A stretch of 64,000 bases of DNA from Fomes fomentarius (GCA_022606135.1 JABYQN010000002.1:806001-870000); one strand, 5' to 3'. Numbered from the stretch's first letter, positions 34,083 to 50,176 are shown. Numbers and translations: made by a program. Notes: generated by a model not told the origin, from the sequence alone.

Positions 34083-35119
34083 ATGTCTAGCTCTCCTCAC
34101 TGGCTAGTGGGCCTCGTGCTTACTCTGTACACCCTCATCATGCCTGTCGGCATCGATATCAACGGACAGCCATTCAACATCGACCTCCCGGTATTCTTCA
34201 CCATCTTGGCAACTCTCGCTCCCGGATACATCTGCATCACGCTTACTCTCGCTCTCTCCGGCTTCCTCTCCACCCTCGTAACACTCGCTACAGTGTACAC
34301 GCTCACCCGCGATATCGCATTGAAGGTCGTCTGCGTATCGCACGCTGCCATACGGTTTATCATGGCCACGCCGTCCTTCACGCTGACCGTCCTTTTGTTC
34401 GCATACCACGCCACGCTCCGGCGCATCCGCCGAGTTAGACGAGCAGTGAGAGCTTTTGCTCTCACTTTTGTCACGGTCTTCGCCCGGCAGATGCTCCTGG
34501 CATTCCTCCGCCCCATCGGTCTCGCTGTTCAGTCCGCCGTTGTATGGTGCACGACGCTTTTGGTCTGTGCCCTAACGGCTGTAATTCCTGCAGCAGTCTG
34601 GGTCTTTACGAAGGCGGCCGTGTACGTATGGAGCCAACGCGATGCACCGGTTCGTCTCTTCTGGGCATCGTGGGCTAGCGTGCTGGAGATGGTCCAAGAG
34701 TCATACCAGGTATGCTCCAGGTTTAGCTCTTTTGCGAAGCTCTTATTCACGCATATATTGGTTATCAGGTAGCGAAGATCGAGGCTTGCCTGGCTTATTG
34801 CCAAGAGTTCGAGGACGCCGCCAACCCCGTTGAAGATGACCTCACGGACTACGAATCAGACACCACCTCTGTCAGCGACAATAACAAGCGTTCTTCTTCT
34901 GATACCAGCCTCGACTGCTCTACCTCGCTCACCGACACCACGCTCAACGATGTCGAAGATGACTCCATGTGGTTCGTCGAATCGGATGACGAGGAGGGCG
35001 ACATTGCCGGCGCGCCTTCCTCCACCCCCAACCCCAAGCATCCGGACACTATGACGAACACGACCTTCGGGCCAGTGACGGCATGGTTGCGCAAGCTGGG
35101 CGCGACGGAGGGGCGGTAA
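34083..35119 (+). CDS. Multi-spanning membrane protein with acidic cytosolic tail, 325 residues
   Basis: Exons 34083-34709 and 34769-35119 join in frame (intron GTATGC...TCAG). The first 209 residues contain about five to six hydrophobic helices (LVGLVLTLYTLIMPVGI, LPVFFTILATLAPGYICITLTLALSGFLSTLV, FTLTVLLFAYHATL, AFALTFVTVFARQMLLAFL, VVWCTTLLVCALTAVIPAAVWVF). They are separated by a very basic loop (RRIRRVRRAVR). The second exon is strongly acidic and Ser/Thr-rich (DDLTDYESDTTSVSDNN, ESDDEEGD) and ends WLRKLGATEGR. I do not recognise the family. The basic loop beside membrane helices and the acidic phosphorylation-prone tail suggest an internal-membrane protein; this is inference. Confidence 0.7.
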
Positions 35120-37577
35120 GAGGAATTGAACAATATGAATGCACACAGACTATCTTTGGTGAGCTCCCTCTCTTCCTTAAGTTGCGCATATAGCCTGGAC
35201 ACTGATTATCTCTTGTCATCCGCATTCAGTGACCGGGAGCGGCCTACGCAGCTTCGGCCCCGTACTCTTAGGCACAGCAAGTCCTCCACAGATCTGCTTA
35301 TGGGTCCTGCCCACGCCATACCGTTGTGGACGACAGCCCGGCGTTGTGGTCTGCACCATGTATGGACAGAGCCCTCAGCCGCCTTACTATGATACTGTAC
35401 TCTACTTTTACGATATACACATTCTACTCGCATACAGCCTAATTAACCTACATCCCAGCCAACTGTACCATACGCATAGTCTATTTACCAGCATATGACG
35501 ACCCGCCTCCGTCTCGACATGATCTCATCCTACTCCTCGAACGAAACAGCCCATATAGCGCACTTGATTCATTCTCCACGTTACTCTCTAGTACATGTAT
35601 TTCCTGGCTCATGAACTTGGGATTGGGACTCCAGACTCGGCGGACATTGGACTCGGATTTTCACTACTGTATCTCTCTGTACTTGTCGCTTGGTTGTATC
35701 TTTATAGTTCGACCAACTTGTAGATTATTTATCGCGAACGCACCATACGGACCCTCAACGACTCTTGTTCCTGCGAGTAGGTATCCTATCTCTTCATCGT
35801 TAGCGTGATGCCTCATGTGATGCAGTCAGTACTGAATCTGTTAGCCTCTGCCGAACTTCAGCCGACTCCAGAAAAGGAAGAGACTTCCCCACGTCTACAG
35901 CCCACGGGACAGCAAATACCTCCGAGGCAGAAGCGTGAGTGAGCGATGAGAACACTGGATGTACAGCCTTCAGAGGCTGAAAGAAGAACTTCTCTCTATC
36001 CTACTACTCACGCCGCGAAGACTGGTGCTCACGGCATCCCGACATGATCTATCATGTATGATGGTCATCGCTCTTCTCGCTGTGATGTCAGGGCGTGTAG
36101 TGATGGATCATGAGAGCTCGTTCGAACGCCGGATACAGGCACGTACATACATACGTACGTACCTCGTCGCGCGTAGTCGGGTATGCGTACGAATCATGCA
36201 ACGCGGGGCCTGAGTACTCGAGCTGAGGATATGTACTTCCTGACGATAGCGGCACACCATGTGGATTTGGCTTTCGGGCACCTTTGACGAAGGCCGTCAA
36301 AAGGTGTAAGTAGTGGACAGAGAACCCAGAACACCGGGCTCCCTACTGTCAAACTCTCACCGATTGTTACATCCTTGATATGTACCCAGGATCAAAGCCC
36401 GACGTCAGTCTGGTGAATTCACATGTGACTACGGTCGTTCAGTATAGCTCGGATGGCCCTCCGCCAAACCTTGAACACGGACGTCAATGTCGGATCAAGA
36501 CAGTGATCGGATGATTGGTTCGTACTAGCCGACCCACTGTACCTTACTTACTGCTTCCAAATCACTACAAAGTTTCTTCGACATACCGAGGGAGTGCAAA
36601 CCCGGGTCCCGAGGCCTAGGAGGGCCTAGGGACATGCGAGGGTACGCCTTGTGCTAATGTTGAGCACACCGTCTACTCCTAGGCACACAGAACACTGCAT
36701 CAGTAGCTCGTGGGACAACACGATGCTGGAGAAGGGCGGTACTCGCCTCAGTCCCATCTTCCCATCTACATGCGCATGTGCCGAGAACCTGACGGACCTC
36801 GATGACCTCGCGCGACGCGGTCAGACACTAGAAATAGGAATCCAGCCTCAGGGCATCGGCGCGTGCCATGCGTCCGGCTCACGAACGCAAAAGAATGGCG
36901 GCCTCATACGGTGTGTAGCGCGAGCGATATATCGATCCGTCTAGGTCACGACCGTGTTGCGCATATGACGAGGAAGGGAAGCGACTTACATATCGGTGAT
37001 TCACGGATAATTCAGGCGAAGTTTGTATTCGCGCTGCGACGTGGTCTTGTGAGGGGGGAGATCGGCCGAACATGGACAGTGCAATGATTCTGTACAGCGA
37101 CATGAAGCATCGACGTAGGGAGACCTGGAAGAACACGAAAATTGCTCTGGTAGCAACGCGGTTCGCCATCCTCTACGGGTGCAACACCAATCGGTACGCC
37201 GACGTCTCTTCCATGTGACACGACAATTACCCAGCGACCGCGTCAGGATCGAGCTGCGGGAGCTGGTTCCGCTTCCCAGCGCATGTAGTATCCTGTGGCT
37301 GACACCGACAGCAATCGGACAGTGCGGATGAGGACGAGTGCATAGTCATTGTCGAGGCCATCACGACCGACGCCGTCGGCGACGGTATCGGAGACGGGGG
37401 CGGGGAAGGACAAAACTGGCATAGCAGGAAAGCAGGAAAGCCAGGGAGTCTGGGGACTGGAGATGAATGAGGGATGATCATCCAAGAACGCCACCGTCGC
37501 CGTTATCTGGCCTGAGCCTCCTCGACGGCGACCTCCGCGCGCACTGCAGCACAAATCACGTCCAGTCAGCGTCGGCT
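35120..37577. other. Intergenic, nothing recognised
   Basis: A 2.4 kb stretch in which no open frame exceeds about 125 codons and none looks protein-like. Minor features are a CATACATACGTACGTAC run near 36147 and GAGGCCTAGGAGGGCCTAGGG near 36609. It may contain a short unrecognised transcript. Confidence 0.4.
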
Positions 37578-38015
37578 CTACGACCATGCACGACCGAGAG
37601 CAATGCCGGCAACAACACAAGCAAATGCCAACGCACCTCTCTCCAAGTCCTTCCTATCAAGCTCCTCTGTGCGCGCCGTGTCGAACCTCCGGCCAAGCAG
37701 CACCTCCCGCCAGCCGATCGTCTCCTTCGGCTGTATATGCACGCTCTTCAGCCTCGCGCCCTTCTCGTCCCCCTCGCCTGCCTCCGCCGCGCGCCAGACG
37801 TCGTGGCTGCGCGCGAGCTTCCAGAGGCGGTCGAACTCGCGGTCGGGGATGGCTTCGTGTGCCGCGAGGCGCGTGTGGAGGTCTTCGAGGATGGAGAGCT
37901 GCGCGGCGACGTGCGCGCGGTCTTCCTCGGCGGCTTTGCGCTGGTAGAGGTGGTGCATAGTCACGGAGGTGAGCGCGGTGGAGAAGATGAGGTGCGGGAG
38001 GTATGCGAGGGCCAT
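37578..38015 (-). CDS. Small membrane-associated protein of unknown function, 145 residues
   Basis: A single uninterrupted exon from ATG 38015 to TAG 37580-37578. It opens with a hydrophobic, amphipathic stretch (MALAYLPHLIFSTALTSVTMHHLY). A charged coiled region follows (QRKAAEEDRAHVAAQLSIL, LHTRLAAHEAIPDREFDRLWKLAR), and it ends with a short membrane helix (GALAFACVVAGIALGRAW). The arrangement of N-terminal anchor, soluble helices and C-terminal GxxxG-like helix is reminiscent of small mitochondrial inner-membrane proteins, but that is only a resemblance. The high GC content keeps the other frames open as well. The minus frame is preferred because of its coherent helical periodicity. Confidence 0.6.
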   Translation of the reverse strand: MALAYLPHLIFSTALTSVTMHHLYQRKAAEEDRAHVAAQLSILEDLHTRLAAHEAIPDREFDRLWKLARSHDVWRAAEAGEGDEKGARLKSVHIQPKETIGWREVLLGRRFDTARTEELDRKDLERGALAFACVVAGIALGRAWS

Positions 38016-39620
38016 GGTGAGCGCGAGGAAAGGGAGGAGGAGGCAAGGATTCGACTACGTCACTACAGTAAGAACTGGGTTCTTACCTGGGTTACCTCAA
38101 GGTAAACAAGAGGCAAGAGTCGTTACTAAATTTACAGAAGGTTTCTCAGGCGTCGGCGGGCCTGCCCTAAGTTACGGCGGGTCGTGTGCTCGAATCCGGT
38201 AAGTACAGTTTTGAACGTTCACCCCTTCAGTGCCTCGATCGTGTACGTTCATGTCGGCCGTCACCAGACACAGTACGCAGTTCAGATACGATGGTGGCGT
38301 ACACCTTCATGCACACTAATACGCACGGCCCCGAACCAGAACTGTATAAGGCTCGATGGGAATGGAATGCTTGAAATCTGGAAATGATCGGAATCCACCA
38401 TCTCGGGCCTCGTGAAGCTTCATCCAACAGGCAATATATCTTGGTCAAATTCCAGCAACACCAGCTCGAGCCTTGTTTTCTAGATGGACGTTCTGGCGAG
38501 ATGAGGGTGAAAGGGGGCACCCTGTAAAGGCAGGAGCGCGTGAATTGGCTTTTGGCTTCTGGTGGGACCGACGGCGGACCGGCCTTCGAATTCTGAATTC
38601 GCACTTGAGAACCGCCGGAACTGCCAGACGCGGGATGCCGTACTTCAAAGGCACCTTGAGCTCCCCGAAGACATCGTACATACTCACAACGATATATTAC
38701 TGATATTAGAACCGGACCCGCGCGAAGTTGGAAGCCCTTCGTCTTCGTATGACCATCACGTTCGCTGTTCGATGCGGAGACCGCTGGGCGTGGGCGAGGG
38801 TGGAAATTCGAGACGTCGGGAGCGCGCGGACAAACTCACGCTTCACGACGCCCACGACCTCATGCATATGCGAGGAACGTTCTCCTCGTTCTGTTCAACC
38901 TTGTCCAGCATACTTCTAGTTTGAGGCTGAGGCTGAAAATTTGCTGGATTATCCGCACCACTCGCAGAGCTCTATTGCGACGACGACGACGTGCTTGGTG
39001 ACAGTCCGGTGACGGTGCTGGCTGTATTCAAGCAGTCCTGTGGCTGACAGCTGTACGTCCTCGCCAACGAGAGCCACGAGGCGGGGTGCTCGGGTGCAGC
39101 TAGTCGACCCCCCAGGCGATCCGTGTCATTCAAACTCTCGATCCCATCCCATGCACTCGGCGGCGGGACGGAGCTCACCACTGGCGGTAGATATGAAAGT
39201 GTGTAGACTGCCACAAATGCCCATCTCGACGCAGACTCTGAGCGGTGGCGCGGCCCGCCATATTTGCGAGACTGATGGCAAGCCGACAATTGACATGGAA
39301 TCTGGACATGCAGGGATGCCTCCGGCGGTGCGCCAGACCATGTTGTGTTCGAACTCGGGGTTTACGGGTACTGGGAAGGACGAACGCGAGCACGCGTTCA
39401 GTGAGTTTTCCAAGCAAGCTGCGTCGTACATCTTGAGGGTGGGTTCTGGAGAGAGCGATGCATCCAATTGATCGCTGGGTTGGGTCAACGGAAAAGGCAA
39501 GAGAAGGGGCGCAGGAGGGCGGTCGGTTGATGCTGACCTTCGCCCGCTTCGAGAACATCAATCAACCACATATATTCCTCGCCCCCATGCCTCTCTCACG
39601 CCGCTTTCCCGTCTTCCGCC
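38016..39620. other. Intergenic, nothing recognised
   Basis: Several overlapping open frames of 100-145 codons occur on both strands (38227-38687 minus, 39040-39471 plus). None has a recognisable motif, and they conflict with each other. No repeats or RNA genes were noticed. Confidence 0.4.
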
Positions 39621-41525
39621 ATGTCCACCATCCTGCCAGAGGTCGTCCCCGAGCACGTCGCGTCCGTCGCTGTTACTGAGCAAGCCACCCCAGTGGCCCC
39701 AGCCGTGACCGATGTCACCGTCACTGAACCCGAGCCTGCATCTGAGCCAGCAGCCACACCTGCTCCTGCGGAACCGACCGACACCAACGTCAGTATCGCC
39801 CAGCCAGAGCAACCGACACCCGTTCCGGACCCGACAGTGACCACAACAACCACGAGCGCGGACACTGCTGCGGCTTTAGGGACAGACTCGGAGCCCACAG
39901 CGCAGCACATCACACCGGACGCGCGCTCAGACCTCATCGAGCAGGTCGGTCTTCCGCCGCGCTACGAGGCTTCAAGTACACGCAGTGTTCTAACTTCCGC
40001 GCATATACATGTAGATCTTCCAAAAGGTCGAAGAGGCCAGCGAGCGCCGCGCTCGCGAGCAGCTTCACCTCCAGGAGGACCGGTCACGACCAAGCACCGC
40101 GAACCGTACGTCTCCGAACAGCACCACGACGGCGGTCGCGGCCGCGGCTGCAGCGGCGACCGTTGGGAGAGACCCGGCGCGAGACAGGAGGCGGGGGAGC
40201 ATCTCAGTGTCGAGATTTGGCCAGGTATGTTCCAGTCCAGTCCCCCTCGTCCCTCATCCCCGTCTCTTCCCCACCTCCCGTCTGTGGCCTATGCCCTATT
40301 CCTGTCCCCCTCCCTATTTTCCCTCCTCTCCACGCTGGGGAGCAGCTCGCTGGGAAGGAGTATACACATGGGGGACGCGCATCCCGGCAATGCCGTTACG
40401 CTGAACGCGGCGACGCTCGTATACGGAGGCCAATGTCCGTATGCGGGCGCTGCGTGAGCGTGTTCGATAACCGGTCCCTTCTGCGACGTGTCGTGCTCGC
40501 GCTTTGCGCGGCCGGCGTGCTTGAAGGAAGCCTAGGGCTTGCATCTGCCCTGTGGCGACTTTGTCTTTGGCTATGCCCTTCTCATCTGCGCTCCTCTCAA
40601 GCGCTGCGACGTGTCGCGGAAGAGATGCAAGGTGTTATGTTACCGCCTCAGGCGCGCGTCAAATCTGCACCGCGCAGGTTTGCTTTGTTCCCTTTTTGCG
40701 AGCGGCTTTGAGTTTGGAGTATGCGTGTTCTGTTGGACTTTTCTTGGGACGAACTACTGTTTGGTTCGCGTCTTTCTGTTTGTACACGTGATCGGCGTGT
40801 ATGCCACCGTTCCCCACCTCTCGTGACGGCTTCTTGGACTTCCTCGACGATGCTAACGCGATCTGTCATTTTCGCAGGCTGCAGATTTGGCGGCCACAGA
40901 CACCCTCGATACCCCGAGCAAGCTCCCCTCACGCAAGAACTCGCTCATCATCAACGCCGGCAGCAACGGTGCCTTTTACAAGGCGCAGAAGTATGCTGGG
41001 AGCGAGGACTCGTTCGCCTCAGACACGCAAGAGACCCCGCGGCACGAGGAGGTCCACGACGAGGAACAGGTGACGCAGATGGAGACCATCGCCGGGCGTG
41101 TCTCGCTCGGGAAGGCTATGGGGCGCACAATCGCCCGCCGACTTTCTCGTGCACGCACACGCTCACGCGACATTCTCGCGGTGCCGAACGGGCTCGTCAT
41201 CGGAGTGTCGGTGAAGGAGACCACAATCGAAGCGGAGCATCACGACGAGGACGAGGAGGTGAACAGCGACGTCCCACGAACGCCTCTTGGGACTGCGTTC
41301 GTGTACGCGGAGGCGATGGAGAAGGCTCCTGGCACTCGTTCAAGGCGATCAACAATCAGTATGCCTAATCCCCCGCCGAGCGCGCCGGCGGCGATCACGA
41401 CAAGCCCGAACTCAGGCACGGACAAGCGGTTATCGACGGCGAACTGGATGGCGCGGGCGAAGGACTTCACGAAGCGCTTCAAGCGGGCGAGTATGGCTAT
41501 CCTCCCCCCGAACTCGTCGCCTTAG
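39621..41525 (+). CDS. Low-complexity Ser/Thr/Pro-rich protein of unknown function, 393 residues
   Basis: Three exons (39621-39944, 40015-40224, 40878-41525) join in frame. The first encodes a Thr/Pro/Val-rich stretch (SEPAATPAPAEPTDTNVS). The join to exon 2 creates a plausible charged helix (IFQKVEEASERRAREQLHLQ), followed by an alanine run and RRRGSISVSRFGQ. Exon 3 carries KLPSRKNSLIINAGSNGAFYKA, LSRARTRSRDILAVPNGLVIGVSV and a C-terminal basic helix (ARAKDFTKRFKRAS). RRRGSIS and SRKNSLI look like basophilic kinase sites. The second intron is 653 bp, about ten times the local norm. I do not recognise the family; an intrinsically disordered regulatory or cytoskeletal adaptor is possible. Confidence 0.65.
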
Positions 41526-44500
41526 CGTGCGTTCTGCGCGCGGTGTTCGTGTTTTGGGGTTCTTGGTGCTTGGATCTTCCTCCCTCTGCCTACTGCCATC
41601 GGACGGTGTTCGTTCGCTCGTTGTCCAAAATGCTCTGCTCCTCTGTTCGCTGTATATGTTCCTCGTCTCCGTCTCCGTCTCCGCCTACTATCGCTTGCCT
41701 AGACTCTCTCACTGTCCCCTCTCCCCTTCTCTCTCGCCGTAACCCCATAGCCTCAACTCTGACCTTGCTCTCATGGCCCGGAGCCCCGCTCTTCACTTTA
41801 CTTCGTCTCACCCATCGCATGCATTAGCACTAGCACTACTGCTTCTATTCCTTCAGCTGGCCAGCTGCCCTTCTACTGTCTATACTTATCTCCTCCGCTT
41901 CGTGCTCCGTCTATGGTCTCCCCACACCACACCACACCACCCCATGTGTATCATTGGAATTCATCCGTGCATCCGTGCCTACCTCTCGTCTCGCAGATGC
42001 TCAATCTCATCTCTCCCTCACTCTCGCACCTTCTCCTACGCAAACAATTACAAGTACTGTTACCGCTACTGCTGCTTCCCAGTCCGTTCTCTCCCTCTCT
42101 CTCTCTCTCATCCGGGATAGTTTTGCTCGTTGCGCCGTTGGTGCACGCGGGATGGTAATATTGCATTCTCTGCATCGTTCGCTTACGTACACAGTTCACA
42201 GTACATACATCCTCTCGCTCGCCCCGTTGCTCGTTGCTCCATTGCTCGTTGGTTCTTGCAATCGCATCCAACACACACACACTCACTCGCGCGCGCGTGT
42301 GCAAGTTCATCCGTTCGTCCGCAGTCTGCGTTTGCTCTTTGCGTCGCCGTTGGTGGATTTGGAGCTTCAAATGCCTCGAGGCTTGAGATCTCGAAACCTT
42401 GGGACCGTACCTCGGGTACAGTATGTGTGAATTCTACATGCGCATATGCGCAGGAAGAGCAATACTGGAACTGAGCTCGAGGTGAGTGCTGCTATGTGCT
42501 ACATACTGTCGTTTGTTTCGGAAGTCCAGCGACATCTTGATTTCGAGAGAGAGCTGATGGACACGCTCAGTGTGTTTGCAGAGAATCTCAGGTCATCATC
42601 CAGAATCCACAGTGACACAGCTCGCTCACACGATGCGCGCACGTGAATTAGTACAAGGTGAGTCCAAAACGTCTTGCTCCTTCGACTCTTCTATTACTAC
42701 CAGTGGTCGCGGTCTGCATCCGGTGCGCACGGTCGAAGGGTTTGTCCGCCCCTAGAAGTCGCGCGCGATCGCTACAATACTTGCAAGTGACTTGTTCGTG
42801 CTTCCCCCTGCTTCCCCGGCGTGGCTGGGTGCGGTGGCTCGGCAATCGAGACCCAATCTCTGAAGCGGTCACAGTACGGTACACATGGCAATGTGGAGGC
42901 TGTGTTACCAGAGGAAACCTCGAGCTCTTCAACAGTCTTCAACATGCATGCATCAAGGCCCCTCCCTGATAGTGCTGCAACGTTGCAATCAACCTCAACT
43001 CGTACATACGGACCTGGTCTCACTGGATGCCCACTTCGTATATGTATGGGCTTCATCAGTTCGTTTGTTAGGCATGTACTACCAGCAATCAATATTGTTC
43101 GATGCTGATCATCGAGGAAATCAGAGGGAAAAGGCCATGTTCCCTTGCTTGTCGCCCTGAACACATGTATGCATATGAACCGTCAGCGCGTTTCCGGGAC
43201 CGAATCCCAGAATCCCATTCTTACTGGTTGCACGCGCACCACCAACCGAGATGAACGCATCGCCACTCTTACATATCCACTTACACAACCTGCGCCGCGC
43301 TGTCTACTGCGCTGGCTCTGCGTAGTGAGGTCCCGGACTGCCCAGTGCTCCCGCAGGTGTGCCTCGCTGCGAATGCGATTGGAACTCCTCCAGACTCTGA
43401 CGACCGCGCCCGCCGCCCACTCCGTGCCTGACCTCATGACTGTGCCCCCTTCGAATTCCTATTAGCCCTTCAACTTCCTCCTCCGTTCTCCAGCCTTCTC
43501 CCACTTCTGTGGCTCACTGGGCGCAGCGCCGCAGGGGGGGCGGGGGCGCCCACGCACCAACAGAACAGCAACCGCCTCCCTTTTCGGATACGGGCACGCA
43601 CTGCACGGTGCGAACCCAGGAACGTCTTTCGCGTGGGACGGTTGCGAGGCACGAGGCTGAAGTCAGTTTGAACTCTAACTCTGATGTCATCACAGTCGGG
43701 GAGCTCGGGCTGGACGCGCGTCTTGTTAAGTCTTGGGGCGCCCCGAGCAGTCGGGCCACCAGGGATCAGTGATAGGTCGAGCGAAGCTATGGGCGTTGGG
43801 TAGCCGCGTGGAGGCCTGTCGGGCGCGCGCCCTGGCTAGGCTACCTTTTGCGTACTCACTTACCAGTAAACGGTGCCCTCCCTAGCCTGGCCACCTGAGA
43901 ATGTGACATTGCGCGATACGGTGACGGTGACGTTCGGCTCGGGATGCCGTAAATCGCACACGAAATGGAAGGGAACTCTGCGTTCTACGAACATCGATAT
44001 AAAAACCAGCCGCGGGAGAAGGATTGAGATAATATTACGCACGTTGACGACGTTCTTCCCCGCATTCGCATCCAATATTCTTCGGCCTGCACCGCACCCG
44101 GCCTGTCCGTGTCTATAAGAGGTCGACGGTGTCGCACGCCCGCGCGGTGGTTCCGGATCCAGTGGTTCAGCGCTCAACTCTCAGTCTTCCATCTGCGGTT
44201 TGCGGGTGCAATACATGGCGCCCTCATGCCCGGTGCGTGGTGCGGTGTTGCCATGTCATTCAGAATCACAGGTCTGTCGTATCACTAATGTTAGTCGCCT
44301 TTAAGTTGCAACTTGCGATTGCTTCAATCGATTACTGATCGGTACAAGTCAACGCAAACGCACCCATTCAAGTTTTAAAAGTCAGTTAGCGGCCGGTTGG
44401 TCGTGCTTGAAGGTTCTCAATCGTGGTCTGAAATCTACACGAAGAAGCTACGTGAGCCTATCATAAGATGGAAATGGATGAGATAGTAGTTCACCCAAAC

Positions 44501-44556
44501 CACCTTCGTTCGAATCGATTGAACAGGGCGTCGACGCGACCGAACGCGGGCGCGCG
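41526..44556. other. Intergenic, simple-sequence patches
   Basis: A 3 kb stretch with no convincing gene. It contains CT-rich simple sequence (CTCTCTCTCTCTC near 42100), an ACACACAC...CGCGCGCG run near 42273-42300, a CACCACACCACACCACC patch near 41925, and a G-rich run (GGGGGGGCGGGGGCG) near 43535. The 41951-42430 frames on both strands are by-products of this simple sequence. Confidence 0.45.
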
Positions 44557-45086
44557 ATGAGCATCTCATTCGCCGGCTTGAGGCATCAACAACCAGAGTA
44601 CGTCCCATTCTTATTGTCTCTGCAGTATTGTATATTCTGGCATTCTCAGGTTGGGGAACGCCCGGCCCAACACCGATGCGGGGCGTCCAATCAATACGGC
44701 AAGTTCAGTGAGTCAGTTCTGGGAATGCCTAGCTACTCCGAGAAGCGCATACACGAGGAGGGTCCTCTGAGACAAGCGGCGTTCGGCCTTTACGCCGAAG
44801 GACGCACTCAGCACATTCATCGAATTTGAACCTAGGTCGAGATACTCAAGTATCACCAGAGTCATCTCCTCACGAACGAGTTATTCTGATATCTGAGGAG
44901 AAAGAATGTGAGATCTCTATAGACATACAGACAAACGAGGGTGTGTCAAAGATGAATGAATGGCCCTCGAGCCTCGACACCACTTACAACTCGAAATTTG
45001 GAAGGCTTGAAGGTATGCACGCTGCCTCGACCGCCTGTCCCCGTGTGAATCTTACCGAAGGTTCGTTGAACCCAGAAGGTCAGTAG
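44557..45086 (+). CDS. Possible small multi-exon gene, unknown
   Basis: ATG 44557 opens MSISFAGLRHQQPE. A GTACGT donor at about 44599 and a TTCTCAG acceptor at about 44650 would join to LGNARPNTDAGRPINTAS, followed by a GTGAGT donor. Further on, 44826-45086 stays open for 86 codons with protein-like text (VILISEEKECEISIDIQTNEG, KMNEWPSSLDTTYNSKFG). I cannot join these pieces into one proven model and recognise no family. It is listed because the splice signals and composition are better than in the surrounding DNA. Confidence 0.25.
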
Positions 45087-45364
45087 CATCATCAAACAGG
45101 CAGGAGACCACTTCCGACACGATCTTTCCAATCGGAAGACAATACACATGCATTCGTCGACTATGACTAGCAAAGTATACGCCAAAACAGTACCCAGTAT
45201 ACAACTGCTAGTACGTCAAGACCGAGGAGCCTATTCAAGACACCGCAAGCCGATAGCCGTCACCGTCATGATACACTGTGCAGGCTTTCACCAGCCGCTC
45301 AAAGGTTGGGGCTGCAATAGAGGAGTGTGAGCAAGGGTCTTGTTCTCAAAGTGTGCGCTCGTGC

Positions 45365-48401
<3,037 letters not shown>

Positions 48402-49029
48402 TTACACAGGCTTGACAGAGGTGGCCGCACCAGGGTCAGTGGGGAAGGTCGGGAAGGGCGTATCAGCGCACTGAAAATGCGATTGGTCAGACTACATGTT
48501 GTATAATATGCGGCCCGGAGTGAACTCACAGCTTGCTCGATGTCGGCATGCGTCTTTCCAGCGGGGAAGTGGGGCCGGCTGTTAGCGGGAAGAGGCGGGG
48601 GCTGGGGGATGACGTCCGAACAATCGATGAGCGTGTTGGAGTCGACGCCGATCACAGCCATGCGATTGAAGACGTCGGGGAACGTCTCCTGGAATTTCTC
48701 CTGATCGTTCGTGAACGACTGCCACTCGCATGCTGTGCGCGAATCACGGGCCAACAAGTGGTCGGACTGCAGGCGCATCTCGCCGCGGAGGGGAGAAATC
48801 ACCGTGCCATGAACACCGGTCACGCCAGGGAATGTCTGACCGCGGAGCTGCGTCTCGATGAAGAACTGGGTGTCAAAGACCTCAGGGGTAGAGTCGAATG
48901 GTGTGCGAGGGATAGTCTCGTCAATCCTGTCCGCTGCAGCGACGGTGTGCGCCGAGAGAAGCTAGACGACCTCGAAATCCTCGAAGCCAACGTCGAGCAT
49001 GCGGGCGAGAATTTGGTCGATATTATCTA

Positions 49030-49412
<383 letters not shown>

Positions 49413-49526
49413 TCATTGGCGTGAATAGCGGTTGTATCGCTCACGAGAATTGACCCCGGGCCTCCATCGAGGGCGAGTGCGCGACGGCGTCGTGGAACGT
49501 CAGGCGGAGAGACTCATGAGCCTCTT

Positions 49527-49539
49527 CGGCACACTGGTT
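49527..49539. repeat. Target-site duplication, left copy
   Basis: CGGCACACTGGTT directly precedes the poly-T tract of the LINE. The last two T bases are shared with the tail, so the true length is 11-13 bp. It is identical to the copy at 55937-55949. Confidence 0.92.
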
Positions 49540-50176
49540 TTTTTTTTTTTTTTTGGAATCCTCGTTTATTGCCCTTGAGGGCCGAGCCCTATGGTAGGCA
49601 GTACTCTGCAAGGTAGCTACATGATCAACTATCAACGGGTCAAACTGGACGGCAGGAGGGGAAATGTGTGCGGAGACCGAGGCGACGCGGTCATGCCATT
49701 AGCAGTTTGAGATGTAAGGTAGATAGACGGGGCCAATAGAAAGAGTGAGCATAAGAGGAGGGGGAAGCATGGGGTGCGTCGTGTACCGTCGGTGTAGCTG
49801 GCCGGGTGGTCGCAGAGGGCTGGCGGGACGCAGCGTCTCACTTTCAACCGCAGGGTTCAGGTCGGCGGATCCGCAGCGACAGCACACGCGTGGGTGCACT
49901 GCCGCCTTAAGCGGGCCTTCCTCCCCCCGAGGCGGGACAGCTGGTCGCCGTGACGGCCGTGCGTATGCGCGGGATGTGCGGACGAGGGAGAGGGGGATAG
50001 GAGGGGAAACCAGGGGGGTACGGGAGACTTGAGGGTGGCTTGAGGGTGAGGAGGAGTTGAGGAGAGTCCAGCGCCGCAAGGCGGCGGGTAGCGTCGGAGT
50101 CAGAGTCGGTCGGTTAGCCTGTCGGGAGAAGCGGGGTCAGCAAACGTGTCTCGAGTAAGGTGCGATGCTGTTGGGG

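Noticed and set aside
37586..38105. Plus-strand ORFs of 114-212 codons
   Set aside because: Shadows of the minus-strand 145-residue gene; their composition is Arg/Pro/Ser-rich, as expected from antisense GC-rich DNA.
41951..42430. ORFs of 139 and 158 codons on both strands
   Set aside because: They arise from CT/GA and CA/CG simple sequence; the translation is low complexity with no domain.
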